From positions 220,592,928-220,656,927 of the forward strand of contig NC_090441.1 of NCBI RefSeq assembly GCF_031143425.1: DNA of 64,000 bases, written 5' to 3'. This stretch comes from Pleurodeles waltl. Lineage: Eukaryota > Chordata > Amphibia > Caudata > Salamandridae. Every line of letters starts with the position of its first letter. Position 1 is the stretch's first letter. Position numbers and translations under genes: made by a program. This document shows, piece by piece, positions 29,349 through 40,200 of this stretch. The notes beneath the pieces were generated by a model. The model did no database searches and was not told where the DNA came from. It worked only from the letters and a program-made list of their open reading frames with translations.

Positions 29349-32006
29349 ATGTCTGGCACAGGCCAAAAAGTTGAACTGTCCAAACTTGCATATGATCACC
29401 TTAGCTGGAAAGGAGCAAGGAGTCTCTGCATAGAGAGAGGTTTGAGTGTAGGGAAGAATCCTTCCTTAGAACTGTTAATTAATATGCTTAGAGTACAGGA
29501 TAAGGCCATAAGTGCCCAATCTGTAGAAAAAGTAGCTAATGGTTCTCAATCTGATCCAGGGACTCCCCCAGGAAAAGGTTCAGGAAAGAAACTTCTCAGC
29601 CTGCCCATTACTAGACAGTCTAGCATAGTTGGTACAGAGGTTGAATCACATCATACTGATGATGTGCTCTCACATTATACTGGTAGCCAAGCTGTTAGGG
29701 TGCCCTCTGTAAGGGACAGGTCTCCTTCTGTTCATTCCCATCATACCTCTGTATCTAGAAATGTCCCTCCCACCCACCCTGATGACAGATTGTTAGAAAG
29801 GGAGCTCAATAGATTGAGAGTGGAACAAACCAGACTGAAGCTCAAGAAGCAACAGCTGGATTTGGATAGACAGTCTTTAGAATTAGAGAAGGAAAGACAG
29901 AAGTTGGGTTTAGATACCCATGGTGGCAGCAGCAGTATTCCCCATAGTCATCCTGCAAAAGAGCATGATTCCAGGAATCTGCATAAGATAGTTCCCCCTT
30001 ACAAGGAGGGGGATAACATTAACAAGTGGTTTGCTGCACTTGAGAGGGCCTGTGCTGTACAGGATGTCCCTCAAAGGCAGTGGGCTGCTATCCTATGGCT
30101 ATCATTTAGTGGAAAAGGTAGGGATAGGCTCCTTACTGTGAAAGAAAGTGATGCCAATAATTTTACAGTTCTTAAGAATGCACTCCTGGATGGTTATGGC
30201 TTAACCACTGAACAGTACAGGATAAAGTTCAGAGAGACCAAAAAGGAGTCTTCACAAGACTGGGTTGATTTCATTGACCAGGCAGTGAAGGCCTTGGAGG
30301 GGTGGTTACATGGCAGTAAAGTTACTGATTATGACAGCCTGTATAACTTAATCCTGAGAGAGCATATTCTTAATAATTGTGTGTCTGATTTGTTGCACCA
30401 GTACTTGGTGGACTCTGATCTGACCTCTCCCCAAGAATTGGGAAAGAAGGCAGACAAATGGGTCAGAACAAGGGTGAACAGAAAAGTTCATACAGGGGGT
30501 GACAAAGATGGCAATAAGAAGAAAGATGGTGAAAAATCTCAAGATAAGCATGGGGATAAGGGTAAAACCAAAGATCCCACTTCAAATCTTAAACACTCTT
30601 CAGAGGGTGGGGATAAAACAAATTCTTCCTCTTCTTCCCAACCTGCACACATTAAAAAGCCTTGGTGCTTTGTGTGTAAAAACAGAGGCCATAGGCCAGG
30701 GGATAAGTCCTGTCCAGGTAAACCCCCTGAGCCTACCACCACTAATACATCAAGCTCTAGTGCCCCTAGCAGTAGTGGTACTAGTGGTGGGACTGCTGGC
30801 AACAGTCAAGCAAAGGGTGTAGTTGGGTTCACTTATGGGTCCATAGTGGAAACTGATGTAATCAGTCCCAAGACAGTTTCTGTCACACCTAGTGGCATTG
30901 GCCTTGCCACACTGGCTGCTTGTCCCCTTACAATGGATAAGTACAGGCAGACAGTTTCAATAAATGGTGTTGAGGCCTTGGCCTACAGGGACACAGGTGC
31001 CAGTTTCACTTTGGTGACTGAAAACCTAGTGCCTCCTGAACAACACATCATTGGACAACAGTATAAGATTATTGATGTCCATAACTCCACTAAGTTTCTT
31101 CCCTTAGCTATAATTCAGTTTAGTTGGGGTGGAGTTACTGGCCCTAAGCAGGTGGTGGTATCACCTAGCTTACCTGTAGACTGTCTCTTAGGTAATGACC
31201 TAGAGGCCTCAGGTTGGGCTGATGTAGAGTTTTATGCCCATGCAGCCATGCTGGGCATCCCTGAGGAATTGTTCCCTCTCATTTCAAGTGAAATGAAAAA
31301 GCAAAGGAGAGAAGGCCTGAAAACTCAGGATCCCTCTCCATCAACAGGTAAAAAGGGTATCACAGTATCCCCTAACCACCCTACCATTCAGGATACTATT
31401 CCTGTGGTGGGAGAAACCTCTCCTGGGGTGGCACCTGTTCCAAGGGAATCATCAGCTGGAAAAGCTGGACTCCCTGAGGTGGAAGTACCTCTCTGTGGGA
31501 TAACTAACATTGGTGAGAAAAAGAGCACCATTTTAGTTAACATGGAGCATCCCTCCAACCCTCCCAGAGAAACTTTAGTGCAGAAACTCTGCACTGCCTC
31601 ACAACACTTAGGACAGCATCCCTGCCCTAGTGTGGAGCTGATAGGACAGCATCCCTGCCCTGCTCCAACCCAAGAGAAACAGCATCCCTGTTCTCTCTTC
31701 CAGCCATATGGACAAAGTTTTTGCCCAGCTATGGCTTTTCTGAGACAGCATCCCTGTCTGGCATTTCCATCACTACAAATAGGTTCAGTGGACAATTCCC
31801 ACTGCTCTAAACTAAAACTTACTGATAGAAACTCTGAAAATACATCTTCACATTGTTGCTTAGCTAATAAACTTCAAACAGAGTGGTTTACATCCCCACA
31901 GGGAAGTAACCATATAGTGGATGATAAAGGGAGTAACCAGTCTATTGCAGAGCTACTCTCTACTTATCACCACTTAGACAATAAAGTCTCAACTGGCCAA
32001 GGTTAG
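29349..32006 (+). CDS. gag-protease polyprotein of the LTR element
   Basis: An intact 885-codon frame. Codons 1-135 are a Ser/His-rich leader. A charged coiled coil follows (LERELNRLRVEQTRLKLKKQ, about 148-195). A capsid-like domain starts near VPPYKEGDNINKWF and extends past YRIKFRETKKESSQDWVDF, similar in layout to Gypsy capsid and SCAN. Next is a Lys-rich linker and one zinc knuckle, CFVCKNRGHRPGDKSC (440-455), whose last spacing is 6 rather than the usual 4. A retropepsin domain carries DTGAS at 548 and LLGND near 613. The C-terminus has six 11-residue repeats with a QHPC core (745-805). It assembles particles and cuts itself; no polymerase follows. The frame being open suggests recent or selected coding function. 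Confidence 0.92.
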   Translation: MSGTGQKVELSKLAYDHLSWKGARSLCIERGLSVGKNPSLELLINMLRVQDKAISAQSVEKVANGSQSDPGTPPGKGSGKKLLSLPITRQSSIVGTEVESHHTDDVLSHYTGSQAVRVPSVRDRSPSVHSHHTSVSRNVPPTHPDDRLLERELNRLRVEQTRLKLKKQQLDLDRQSLELEKERQKLGLDTHGGSSSIPHSHPAKEHDSRNLHKIVPPYKEGDNINKWFAALERACAVQDVPQRQWAAILWLSFSGKGRDRLLTVKESDANNFTVLKNALLDGYGLTTEQYRIKFRETKKESSQDWVDFIDQAVKALEGWLHGSKVTDYDSLYNLILREHILNNCVSDLLHQYLVDSDLTSPQELGKKADKWVRTRVNRKVHTGGDKDGNKKKDGEKSQDKHGDKGKTKDPTSNLKHSSEGGDKTNSSSSSQPAHIKKPWCFVCKNRGHRPGDKSCPGKPPEPTTTNTSSSSAPSSSGTSGGTAGNSQAKGVVGFTYGSIVETDVISPKTVSVTPSGIGLATLAACPLTMDKYRQTVSINGVEALAYRDTGASFTLVTENLVPPEQHIIGQQYKIIDVHNSTKFLPLAIIQFSWGGVTGPKQVVVSPSLPVDCLLGNDLEASGWADVEFYAHAAMLGIPEELFPLISSEMKKQRREGLKTQDPSPSTGKKGITVSPNHPTIQDTIPVVGETSPGVAPVPRESSAGKAGLPEVEVPLCGITNIGEKKSTILVNMEHPSNPPRETLVQKLCTASQHLGQHPCPSVELIGQHPCPAPTQEKQHPCSLFQPYGQSFCPAMAFLRQHPCLAFPSLQIGSVDNSHCSKLKLTDRNSENTSSHCCLANKLQTEWFTSPQGSNHIVDDKGSNQSIAELLSTYHHLDNKVSTGQG

Positions 32007-32021
32007 CCTTATTGTCCTTCG

Positions 32022-32035
32022 TTTGGGGGGGGTTG
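32022..32035 (+). promoter_or_regulatory. polypurine tract
   Basis: TTTGGGGGGGGTTG lies directly before the 3' LTR, where plus-strand DNA synthesis is primed. The run of eight G is the purine core. Confidence 0.75.
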
Positions 32036-35000
32036 TGTGAGAAGGTAGCCTCTTTCTAGCCTTGTTACCCCCACTTTTGGCCTGTTTGTGAGTGTATGTC
32101 AGGGTGTTTGTCACTGTTTTCACTGTCTCACTGGGATCCTGATAGCCAGGCCTCAGTGCTCATAGTGAAAACACCATGTTTTCAGTATGGTTGTTATGTG
32201 TCACTGGGATCCTGCTAGTCAGGACCCCAGTGCTCATAGGTTTGTGGCCTATATGTATGTGTCACTGGGACCCTGTCACACAGGGCCCCAGTGCTCATAG
32301 GTGTGCATGTATATGTTCCCTGTGTGGTGCCTAACTGTCTCACTGAGGCTCTGCTAACCAGAACCTCAGTGGTTATGCTCTCTCATTACTTTTAAATTGT
32401 CACTAACAGGCTAGTGACCATTTTTACCAATTTACATTGGCTTACTGGAACACCCTTATAATTCCCTAGTGTATGGTACTGAGGTACCCAGGGTATTGGG
32501 GTTCCAGGAGACCCCTATGGGCTGCAGCATTTCTTTTGCCACCCATAGGGAGCTCTGACAATTCTTACACAGGCCTGCCACTGCAGCCTGAGTGAAATAA
32601 CGTCCACGTTATTTCACAGCCATTTTACACTGCACTTAAGTAACTTATAAGTCACCTATATGTCTAACCTTTACCTGGTAAAGGTTAGGTGCAAAGTTAC
32701 TTAGTGTGAGGGCACCCTGGCACTAGCCAAGGTGCCCCCACATTGTTCAGAGCCAATTCCCTGAACTTTGTGAGTGCGGGGACACCATTACACGCGTGCA
32801 CTACATATAGGTCACTACCTATATGTAGCTTCACCATGGTAACTCCGAATATGGCCATGTAACATGTCTATGATCATGGAATTGCCCCCTCTATACCATC
32901 CTGGCATAGTTGGCACAATCCCATGATCCCAGTGGTCTGTAGCACAGACCCTGGTACTGCCAAACTGCCCTTCCTGGGGTTTCACTGCAGCTGCTGCTGC
33001 TGCCAACCCCTCAGACAGGCAGCTGCCCTCCTGGGGTCCAGCCAGGCCTGGCCCAGGATGGCAGAACAAAGAACTTCCTCTGAGAGAGGGTGTGACACCC
33101 TCTCCCTTTGGAAAATGGTGTGAAGGCAGGGGAGGAGTAGCCTCCCCCAGCCTCTGGAAATGCTTTGTTGGGCACAGATGTGCCCAATTCTGCATAAGCC
33201 AGTCTACACCGGTTCAGGGACCCCTTAGCCCCTGCTCTGGCGCGAAACTGGACAAAGGAAAGGGGAGTGACCACTCCCCTGACCTGCACCTCCCCTGGGA
33301 GGTGTCCAGAGCTCCTCCAGTGTGCTCCAGACCTCTGCCATCTTGGAAACAGAGGTGCTGCTGGCACACTGGACTGCTCTGAGTGGCCAGTGCCACCAGG
33401 TGACGTCAGAGACTCCTGCTGATAGGCTCCTTCAGGTGTTAGTAGCCTTTCCTCTCTCCTAGGTAGCCAAACCCTCTTTTCTGGCTATTTAGGGTCTCTG
33501 TCTCTGGGGAAACTTTAGATAACGAATGCATGAGCTCAGCCGAGTTCCTCTGCATCTCCCTCTTCACCTTCTGATAAGGAAACGACCGCTGACCGCGCTG
33601 GAAGCCTGCAAACCTGCAACATAGTAGCAAAGACGACTACTGCAACTCTGTAACGCTGATCCTGCCGCCTTCTCGACTGTTTTCCTGCTTGTGCATGCTG
33701 TGGGGGTAGTCTGCCTCCTCTCTGCACCAGAAGCTCCGAAGAAATCTCCCGTGGGTCGACGGAATCTTCCCCCTGCAACCGCAGGCACCAAAAAGCTGCA
33801 TTACCGGTCCCTTGGGTCTCCTCTCAGCACGACGAGCGAGGTCCCTCGAATCCAGCAACTCTGTCCAAGTGACCCCCACAGTCCAGTGACTCTTCAGTCC
33901 AAGTTTGGTGGAGGTAAGTCCTTGCCTCACCTTGCTGGGCTGCATTGCTGGGAACCGCGACTTTGCAAGCTTCTCCGGCCCCTGTGCACTTCCGGCGGAA
34001 ATCCTTTGTGCACATCCAAGCCTGGGTCCACGGCACTCTAACCTGCATTGCACGACTTTCTAAGTTGGTCTCCGGCGACGTGGGACTCCTTTGTGCAACT
34101 TCGGCAAGCACTGTTTCACGCATCCTTGTAGTGCCTGTTTCTGGCACTTCTCTGGGTGCTACCTGCTTTAGTGAGGGCTCTTTGTCTTGCTCGACGTCCT
34201 CTCTCTCTGCAGGTCCAATTTGCGACCTCCTGGTCCCTCCTGGGCCCCAGCAGCGTCCAAAAACGCCAAACGCACGATTTGCGTGTAGCAAGGCTTGTTG
34301 GCGTCCATCCGTCGGGAAAACACTTTTGCACGACTCTCCAAGGCGTGGGGGATCCATCCTCCAAAGGGGAAGTCTCTAGCCCTTGTCGTTCCTGCAGTAT
34401 TCACAGATCTTCAGCCTAGTAAGAGCTTCTTTGCACCAACCGCTGGCATTTCTTGGGCATCTGCCGATCTCCGAGCTGCTTGTGACTTTTGGACTTGGTC
34501 CCCTTGTTCCACAGGTACCCTCAGTCAGGAATCCATCGTTGTTGCATTGCTGATTTGTGTTTTCCTTGCATTTTCCCTCTAACACGACTTCTTTGTCCTT
34601 AGGGGAACTTCAGTGCACTTTGCACTCACTTTTCAGGGTCTTGGGGAGGGTTATTTTTCTAACTCTCACTATTTTCTAATAGTCCCAGCGACCCTCTACA
34701 AGGTCACATAGGTTTGGGGTCCATTCGTGGTTCGCATTCCACTTTTGGAGTATATGGTTTGTGTTGCCCCTATCCCTATGTGTCCCCATTGCATCCTATT
34801 GTAACTATACATTGTTTGCACTGTTTTCTAAGACTATACTGCATATTTTTGCTATTGTGTATATATATCTTGTGTATATTTCCTATCCTCTCACTGAGGG
34901 TCCACTCTGAGATACTTTGGCATATTGTCATAAAAAATAAAGTACCTTTATTTTTAGTATACCTGTGTATTGCGTTTTCTTATGATATTGTGCATATGAC

Positions 35001-35181
35001 ACTAAGTGGTACTGTAGTAGCTTCACACGTCTCCTAGTTCAGCCTAAGCTGCTCTGCTAAGCTACCATTATCTATCAGCCTAAGCTGCTAGACACCCTAT
35101 ACACTAATAAGGGATAACTGGGCCTGGTGCAAGGTGCAAGTACCCCTTGGTACTCACTACAAGCCAGTCCAGCCTCCTACA
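32036..35181 (+). repeat. 3' LTR (3146 bp)
   Basis: Same sequence as the 5' LTR apart from scattered differences, for example GTGTTTGTCACTG near 32104, where the 5' copy lacks 11 bases, and TTACACGACTATTTTG versus CTAACACGACTTCTTTG near 34580. Ends CTCCTACA at 35181. Confidence 0.92.
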
Positions 35182-35186
35182 AGGAG
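35182..35186 (+). repeat. target-site duplication AGGAG, right
   Basis: Copy of 25935-25939. Joining across the two restores the surrounding LINE text, which confirms the insertion. Confidence 0.93.
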
Positions 35187-36240
35187 TACATTGAGAGAGG
35201 TTGCTCTGAAGGTCCAGTGGTTTCATCTAACTCTTCAGGGAAGGAGGCTAATCAGAGAGTCAGAGTCTTTCTACTTCTCCCTGACCAACACAAGGGCAGC
35301 TCTAAAGCAAATGGAGAAGGAAAAGGCTCCGGGGTTGGATGGTATTCCTGGTGACATCTTACTGTCCCATCCTGACACGTGGACTCCTTATCTCTATGCT
35401 ATTATGAGGTAAGAAAATCCCGTCTACCTGGCTTGGAGCTGTTACTGTACCAAAAAAGGCAGAGGGATTCACCCTCTAATCACAGATCAATACGTTTACT
35501 GGACAATTCCCCCCAAATCTTCTGTAGACACACTATGGCTAAGCTACAATCTTGGGTCCCAGATAACCATATCCTTGAGGATGCTCAGGCAGGATGTAGG
35601 AGCAATATCAGTAATCCAATATAAGTTGCTGTGTTAAAAGTATGTCACCCTGAAGAGGGATCATTTATATTTGGCTTCATAGATCTCAAGTCAGCTTTTG
35701 ATCTGGTCCCAAGGGATAACTCGTGGAAGGTATTTAAAGCTTCGAGGGTCCCATGTGATTTGCTTTGTATTCTAAGAGTCCTCCACACAAACACCTACAC
35801 AAAGGTGAGGTGGAACATGGTTTGGGACCTAACAGGCTCGATTCCCATTTGTTGTAAGGTAAAGCAAGGTTGCGTACTGGCCCAACACTATTCAGCCTCT
35901 ATTTCAATGGGGTGGTCAAATAGCTTTCAATGTACGCATGATGATCCTAAGGTGACTGGAACTGTACTCCCGATACTAATGTTCGCAGATGATACCCTGC
36001 TTAGTACTAGAACATGTATGGGCATCCAGGCAGAATTGGACTCCTTTTTGGCCTTTTGCACGTTGAGAGGCTTCAAAATGAACCCACTGAAAACAAAATT
36101 TATGGGGAAAAACACCCACAAGTCATTCAAGGGGAGAATGGTAATTGATGGCTCCATAATTGAACAGGTTAAACAAGTCGATTACACAATGACTTGGGCC
36201 CACATGATGGAGAAGAGTAAGAATCTAGTAAGTAGAGAGC
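35187..36240 (+). pseudogene. LINE ORF2 C-terminal half (reverse transcriptase)
   Basis: Continuation of the LINE split by the LTR element. It shows EKAPGLDGIPGDILL (about 35320), SNHRSIRLLDN, FGFIDLKSAFDLVPR (about 35670), VKQGCVLA, and an intact catalytic LMFADDTLL (FADD at 35982-35993), then FKMNPLKTKFMG. Several frameshifts and stops separate these blocks. It stops short of a 3' UTR or tail near 36240, so the end is lost. APE endonuclease plus this RT order makes it a non-LTR element; I cannot fix the clade, but it is distinct from copies A and B. Confidence 0.82.
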
Positions 36241-36552
36241 ATACCCAGTTAACACAAAGGCAACGGGTGGAGAGGCAGTGTGTCTGGTCTTTTTTGTTGT
36301 TCTGGTCTTGTTTGATTTAGATAAATATTGGCTGTTTTTCTAAATTGGTGTAGCGTCCCTTTTGTAGTGTTTTCACTGCATTACTGTGCGTGGTGGTGTA
36401 AATACTTGACACGTGGCCTTTGAGATAAGCCTGACTGCTTGTGCCAAGCTACCAGGGGGTGAGCAGGGGTTGTATTAGGAGTGTAGCTCCCTTACCCTGA
36501 CTCTGCTTGGACAGTGCAAACTGACTGCCAGCCAGAGCCCCATTTCTACCAC
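36241..36552 (+). repeat. probable LTR fragment
   Basis: Non-coding block with a CACTGCATTACTGTGC-type segment, then GACACGTGGCCTTTGAG and an end reading GAGCCCCATTTCTACC. It has the style of a U5 end but no partner LTR is in the window. It abuts the truncated end of the LINE. Confidence 0.35.
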
Positions 36553-37292
36553 CTACCCATTCTCATGATTCATGGGGCTCATTCGTTTCTGTTTGCCGGT
36601 CCAGTTCTGCGACATATTCTTCTGAACTTCAAAGACGTTTGAGGCTCGCACTACAGAGGATGACGGTGATGCATGCAGAATGTAGGTGCCACTTGGAGTC
36701 ATGCTTTGTGGCAGAGATGCCTGCAAAAGACAAAGCAAGCTTCTGAAATTGAGAGGAACTACATTACCCAGAGCACCACAGGACTCTCTGGAGATCTGCA
36801 ATGTTCGTAGCCTGCTTTGGAGTATTGAATATTTGTTCCATCCACTTCCGGTCGTTCCTTGCTTGGCAGTCTCTATACTTAGTTGCTGCAGCCAGAACCT
36901 TGTTCCAAGGGTTGGATTTCATTGAGCTTCATACCAGACCAGTGAAGGACTTCAACCTCAGAGAGGAAATCTGTATAAATCCTCAGAACTAGCATTCCTT
37001 CTTTTTCTGAATGTTCTTTTCAGTTTCCTCAGCCAAAATCTGGATGACACCCCCTCTGTCCAGGCCCACAGTGCTTGGAACTGTAAACCTTTCTGTCTCC
37101 AATATAATTTAGCAGCATCACTCCACCTAATTATGGATATTTTATATATTTTAGTGCTAAGAATTCTTGGGGAACAAGTGCTTAACAAATACTGATAACC
37201 AACATAGGATATACATGAGAAACTGAGAATTCAGACTTTGATTTGCACTTTGTTTAGAATTATGATGTTTTTACCTGGAGTCATCTTCTCTC
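36553..37292. other. non-coding spacer before the 37-bp array
   Basis: No gene recognised. At 36758-36774 ACTACATTACCCAGAGC resembles the ZNF143/SBF motif ACTACAATTCCCAGCAT in part. The rest is apparently unique sequence. Confidence 0.4.
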
Positions 37293-40200
37293 TGCCTTAC
37301 CTCTCACTTACAGACTGTCATACTTGCACTACCATACCTCTCACTGACACACTGTCCTATTAGTACTACCTTACCTCTCTCTGACACACTGTCCTACTTG
37401 TACTACCTTACCTCTCACTGACACACTGTCCTACTTGCACTACCTTACCTCTCACTGACACACTGTCCTACTTGTACTACCTTACCTCTCACGGACACAC
37501 TGTCCTACTTGTACTACCTTACCTCTCACTGACACACTGTCCTACTTGCACTACCTTACCTCTCACTGACACACTGTCCTACTAGTACTACCTTACCTCT
37601 CTCTGACACACTGTCCCACTTGTGCACTGCCTTACCTCTCACTATCACACTGTCCTAATTGTACTACCTTACCTCTCACTGACACACTGCCCTACTTGTA
37701 CTACCTTACCTCTCACTTACACATTGTCCTACTCGTACTACCTTACCTCTCACTGACACACTGTCCTACTTGTACTACCTTACCTCTCACTGATACCCTG
37801 TCCTACTTGTACTATTTTATCTCTCACGGACACACTGTCCTACTTGTACTACCTTACCTCTCACTGACACACTGTCCTACTTGTACTACCTTACCTCTCA
37901 CGGACACACTGTCCTACTTGTACCACCTTTCATCTCACGGACCCACTGTCCTACTTGTACTACCTCACCTCTCATGGACACACTGTCCTACCTGTATTAC
38001 CTTACCTCTCACTAACACACTGTCCTACTTGTACTACTTTACCTCTCATTGACACACTGTCCTACTTGTACTACCATACCTCTCACTGACACACTGTCAT
38101 ACTTGTACTACCTTACCTCTCACTGACACACTGTCCTATTTGTACTACCTTACCTCTCAGTAACACACTGTCCTACTTGTACTACCTTACCTCCCACTTA
38201 CAGACTGTCCTACTTGTACGACCTCACCTCTCACTGACACACTGTCCTACTTCTGCTACCTTACTTCTCATTAACACACTGTCCTACTTGTACTACCTTA
38301 CCTCTCACTGACACACTGTCCTACTTGCACTTCCTTACCTCTCACACACACACTGTCCTACTTGTACTACTATACCTCTCACTGACACACTGTCCCACTT
38401 GTGCACTACCTTACCTCTCACTAACACACTTTCCTACTTGTACTACCTCACCTCTCAGTGACACACTGTTCTACTTGTACTACCATACCTCTCACTGACA
38501 CACTGTCCTATTAGTACTACCTTACCTCTCTCTGACACACTGTCCTACTTGCACTACCATACCTCTCACTGACACACTGTCCTATTAGTACTACCTTACC
38601 TCTCTCTGACACACTGTCCTACTTGCACTACCTTACCTCTCACTGACACACTGTCCTATTAGTACTACCTTACCTCTCTCTGACACACTGTCCTACTTGT
38701 ACTACCTTACCTCTCACTGACACACTGTCCTACTTGCACTACCTTACCTCTCACTGACACACTGTCCTACTTGTACTACCTTACCTCTCACGGACACACT
38801 GTCCTACTTGTACTACCTTACCTCTCACTGACACACTGTCCTACTTGCACTACCTTACCTCTCACTGACACACTGTCCTACTTGTACTACCTTACCTCTC
38901 ATGGACACACTGTCCTACTTGTACTACCTTACCTCTCACTGACACACTGTCCTACTTGCACTACCTTACCTCTCACTGACACACTGTCCTACTAGTACTA
39001 CCTTACCTCTCTCTGACACACTGTCCCACTTGTGCACTGCCTTACCTCTCACTATCACACTGTCCTAATTGTACTACCTTACCTCTCACTGACACACTGC
39101 CCTACTTGTCCTACCTTACCTCTCACTTACACATTGTCCTACTCGTACTACCTTACCTCTCACTGACACACTGTCCTACTTGTACTACCTTACCTCTCAC
39201 TGATACCCTGTCCTACTTGTACTATTTTATCTCTCACGGACACACTGTCCTACTTGTACTACCTTACCTCTCACTGACACACTGTCCTACTTGTACTACC
39301 TTACCTCTCACGGACACACTGTCCTACTTGTACCACCTTACATCTCACGGACCCACTGTCCTACTTGTACTACCTCATCTCTCATGGACACACTGTCCTA
39401 CCTGTATTACCTTACCTCTCACTAACACACTGTCCTACTTGTACTACTTTACCTCTCATTGACACACTGCCCTACTTGTACTACCTTACCTCTCACTAAC
39501 ACACTGTCCTACTTGTACTACCTTACCTCGCAGAGACACACTGTCCTACTTGTACTACCTTACCTCTCACTTACAGACTGTCCTACTTGTACTACCCTAC
39601 CTCTCACTGACACACTGTCCTACTTGTACTACCTTACCTCTCATTGACACACTGTCCTACTTGCACTACCATACCTCTCACTGACACACTGTCCTACTTG
39701 TACTACCTTACCTCTCACTGACACACTGCCCTACTTGTACTACCTTACTTCTCACTGACACACTGTCCTACTTGTACTACCTTACCTCTCACTGACAAAC
39801 TGCCCTATTTGTCCTACCTTACCTCTCACTGACACACTGCCCTAATTGTACTACCTTACCTCTCACTGACACACTGTCCTACTTGCACTACCTTACCTCT
39901 CACTGACACACTGTCCTACTTGCACTACCTTACCTCTCACTGACACACTGTCCTACTTGTACTACCTTACCTCTCACTGACACACTGTCCAACTTGTACT
40001 ACCTTACCTCTCACTCACACACTGTCCTACTTGTACTACCTTACCTCTCACTAACACACTGTCCTACTTGTACTACCTTGCCTCGCAGAGACACACTGTC
40101 CTACTTGTACTACCTTACCTCTCACTTACAGACTGTCCTACTTGTACTACCTTACCTCTCACTAACACACTGTCCAACTTGTACTACCTTTCCTCTCACT

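Larger units (their letters stand above)
25940..35181 (+). mobile_element. LTR retrotransposon, gag-protease only, inserted in a LINE
   Basis: A complete 9242-bp element: 5' LTR 25940-29074, internal region 29075-32035, 3' LTR 32036-35181, with AGGAG duplications outside. The LTRs are about 3.1 kb, longer than the internal region, start TGTGAGAA and end TCCTACA. The internal frame encodes capsid-like gag and an aspartic protease but no reverse transcriptase, RNase H or integrase, so it must rely on an autonomous partner. The two LTRs are very similar but not identical: there is an 11-base indel near 25998/32110 and scattered changes, so insertion is recent but not new. Capsid and protease style suggest Ty3/Gypsy (Metaviridae); this is inference. 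Confidence 0.93.
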
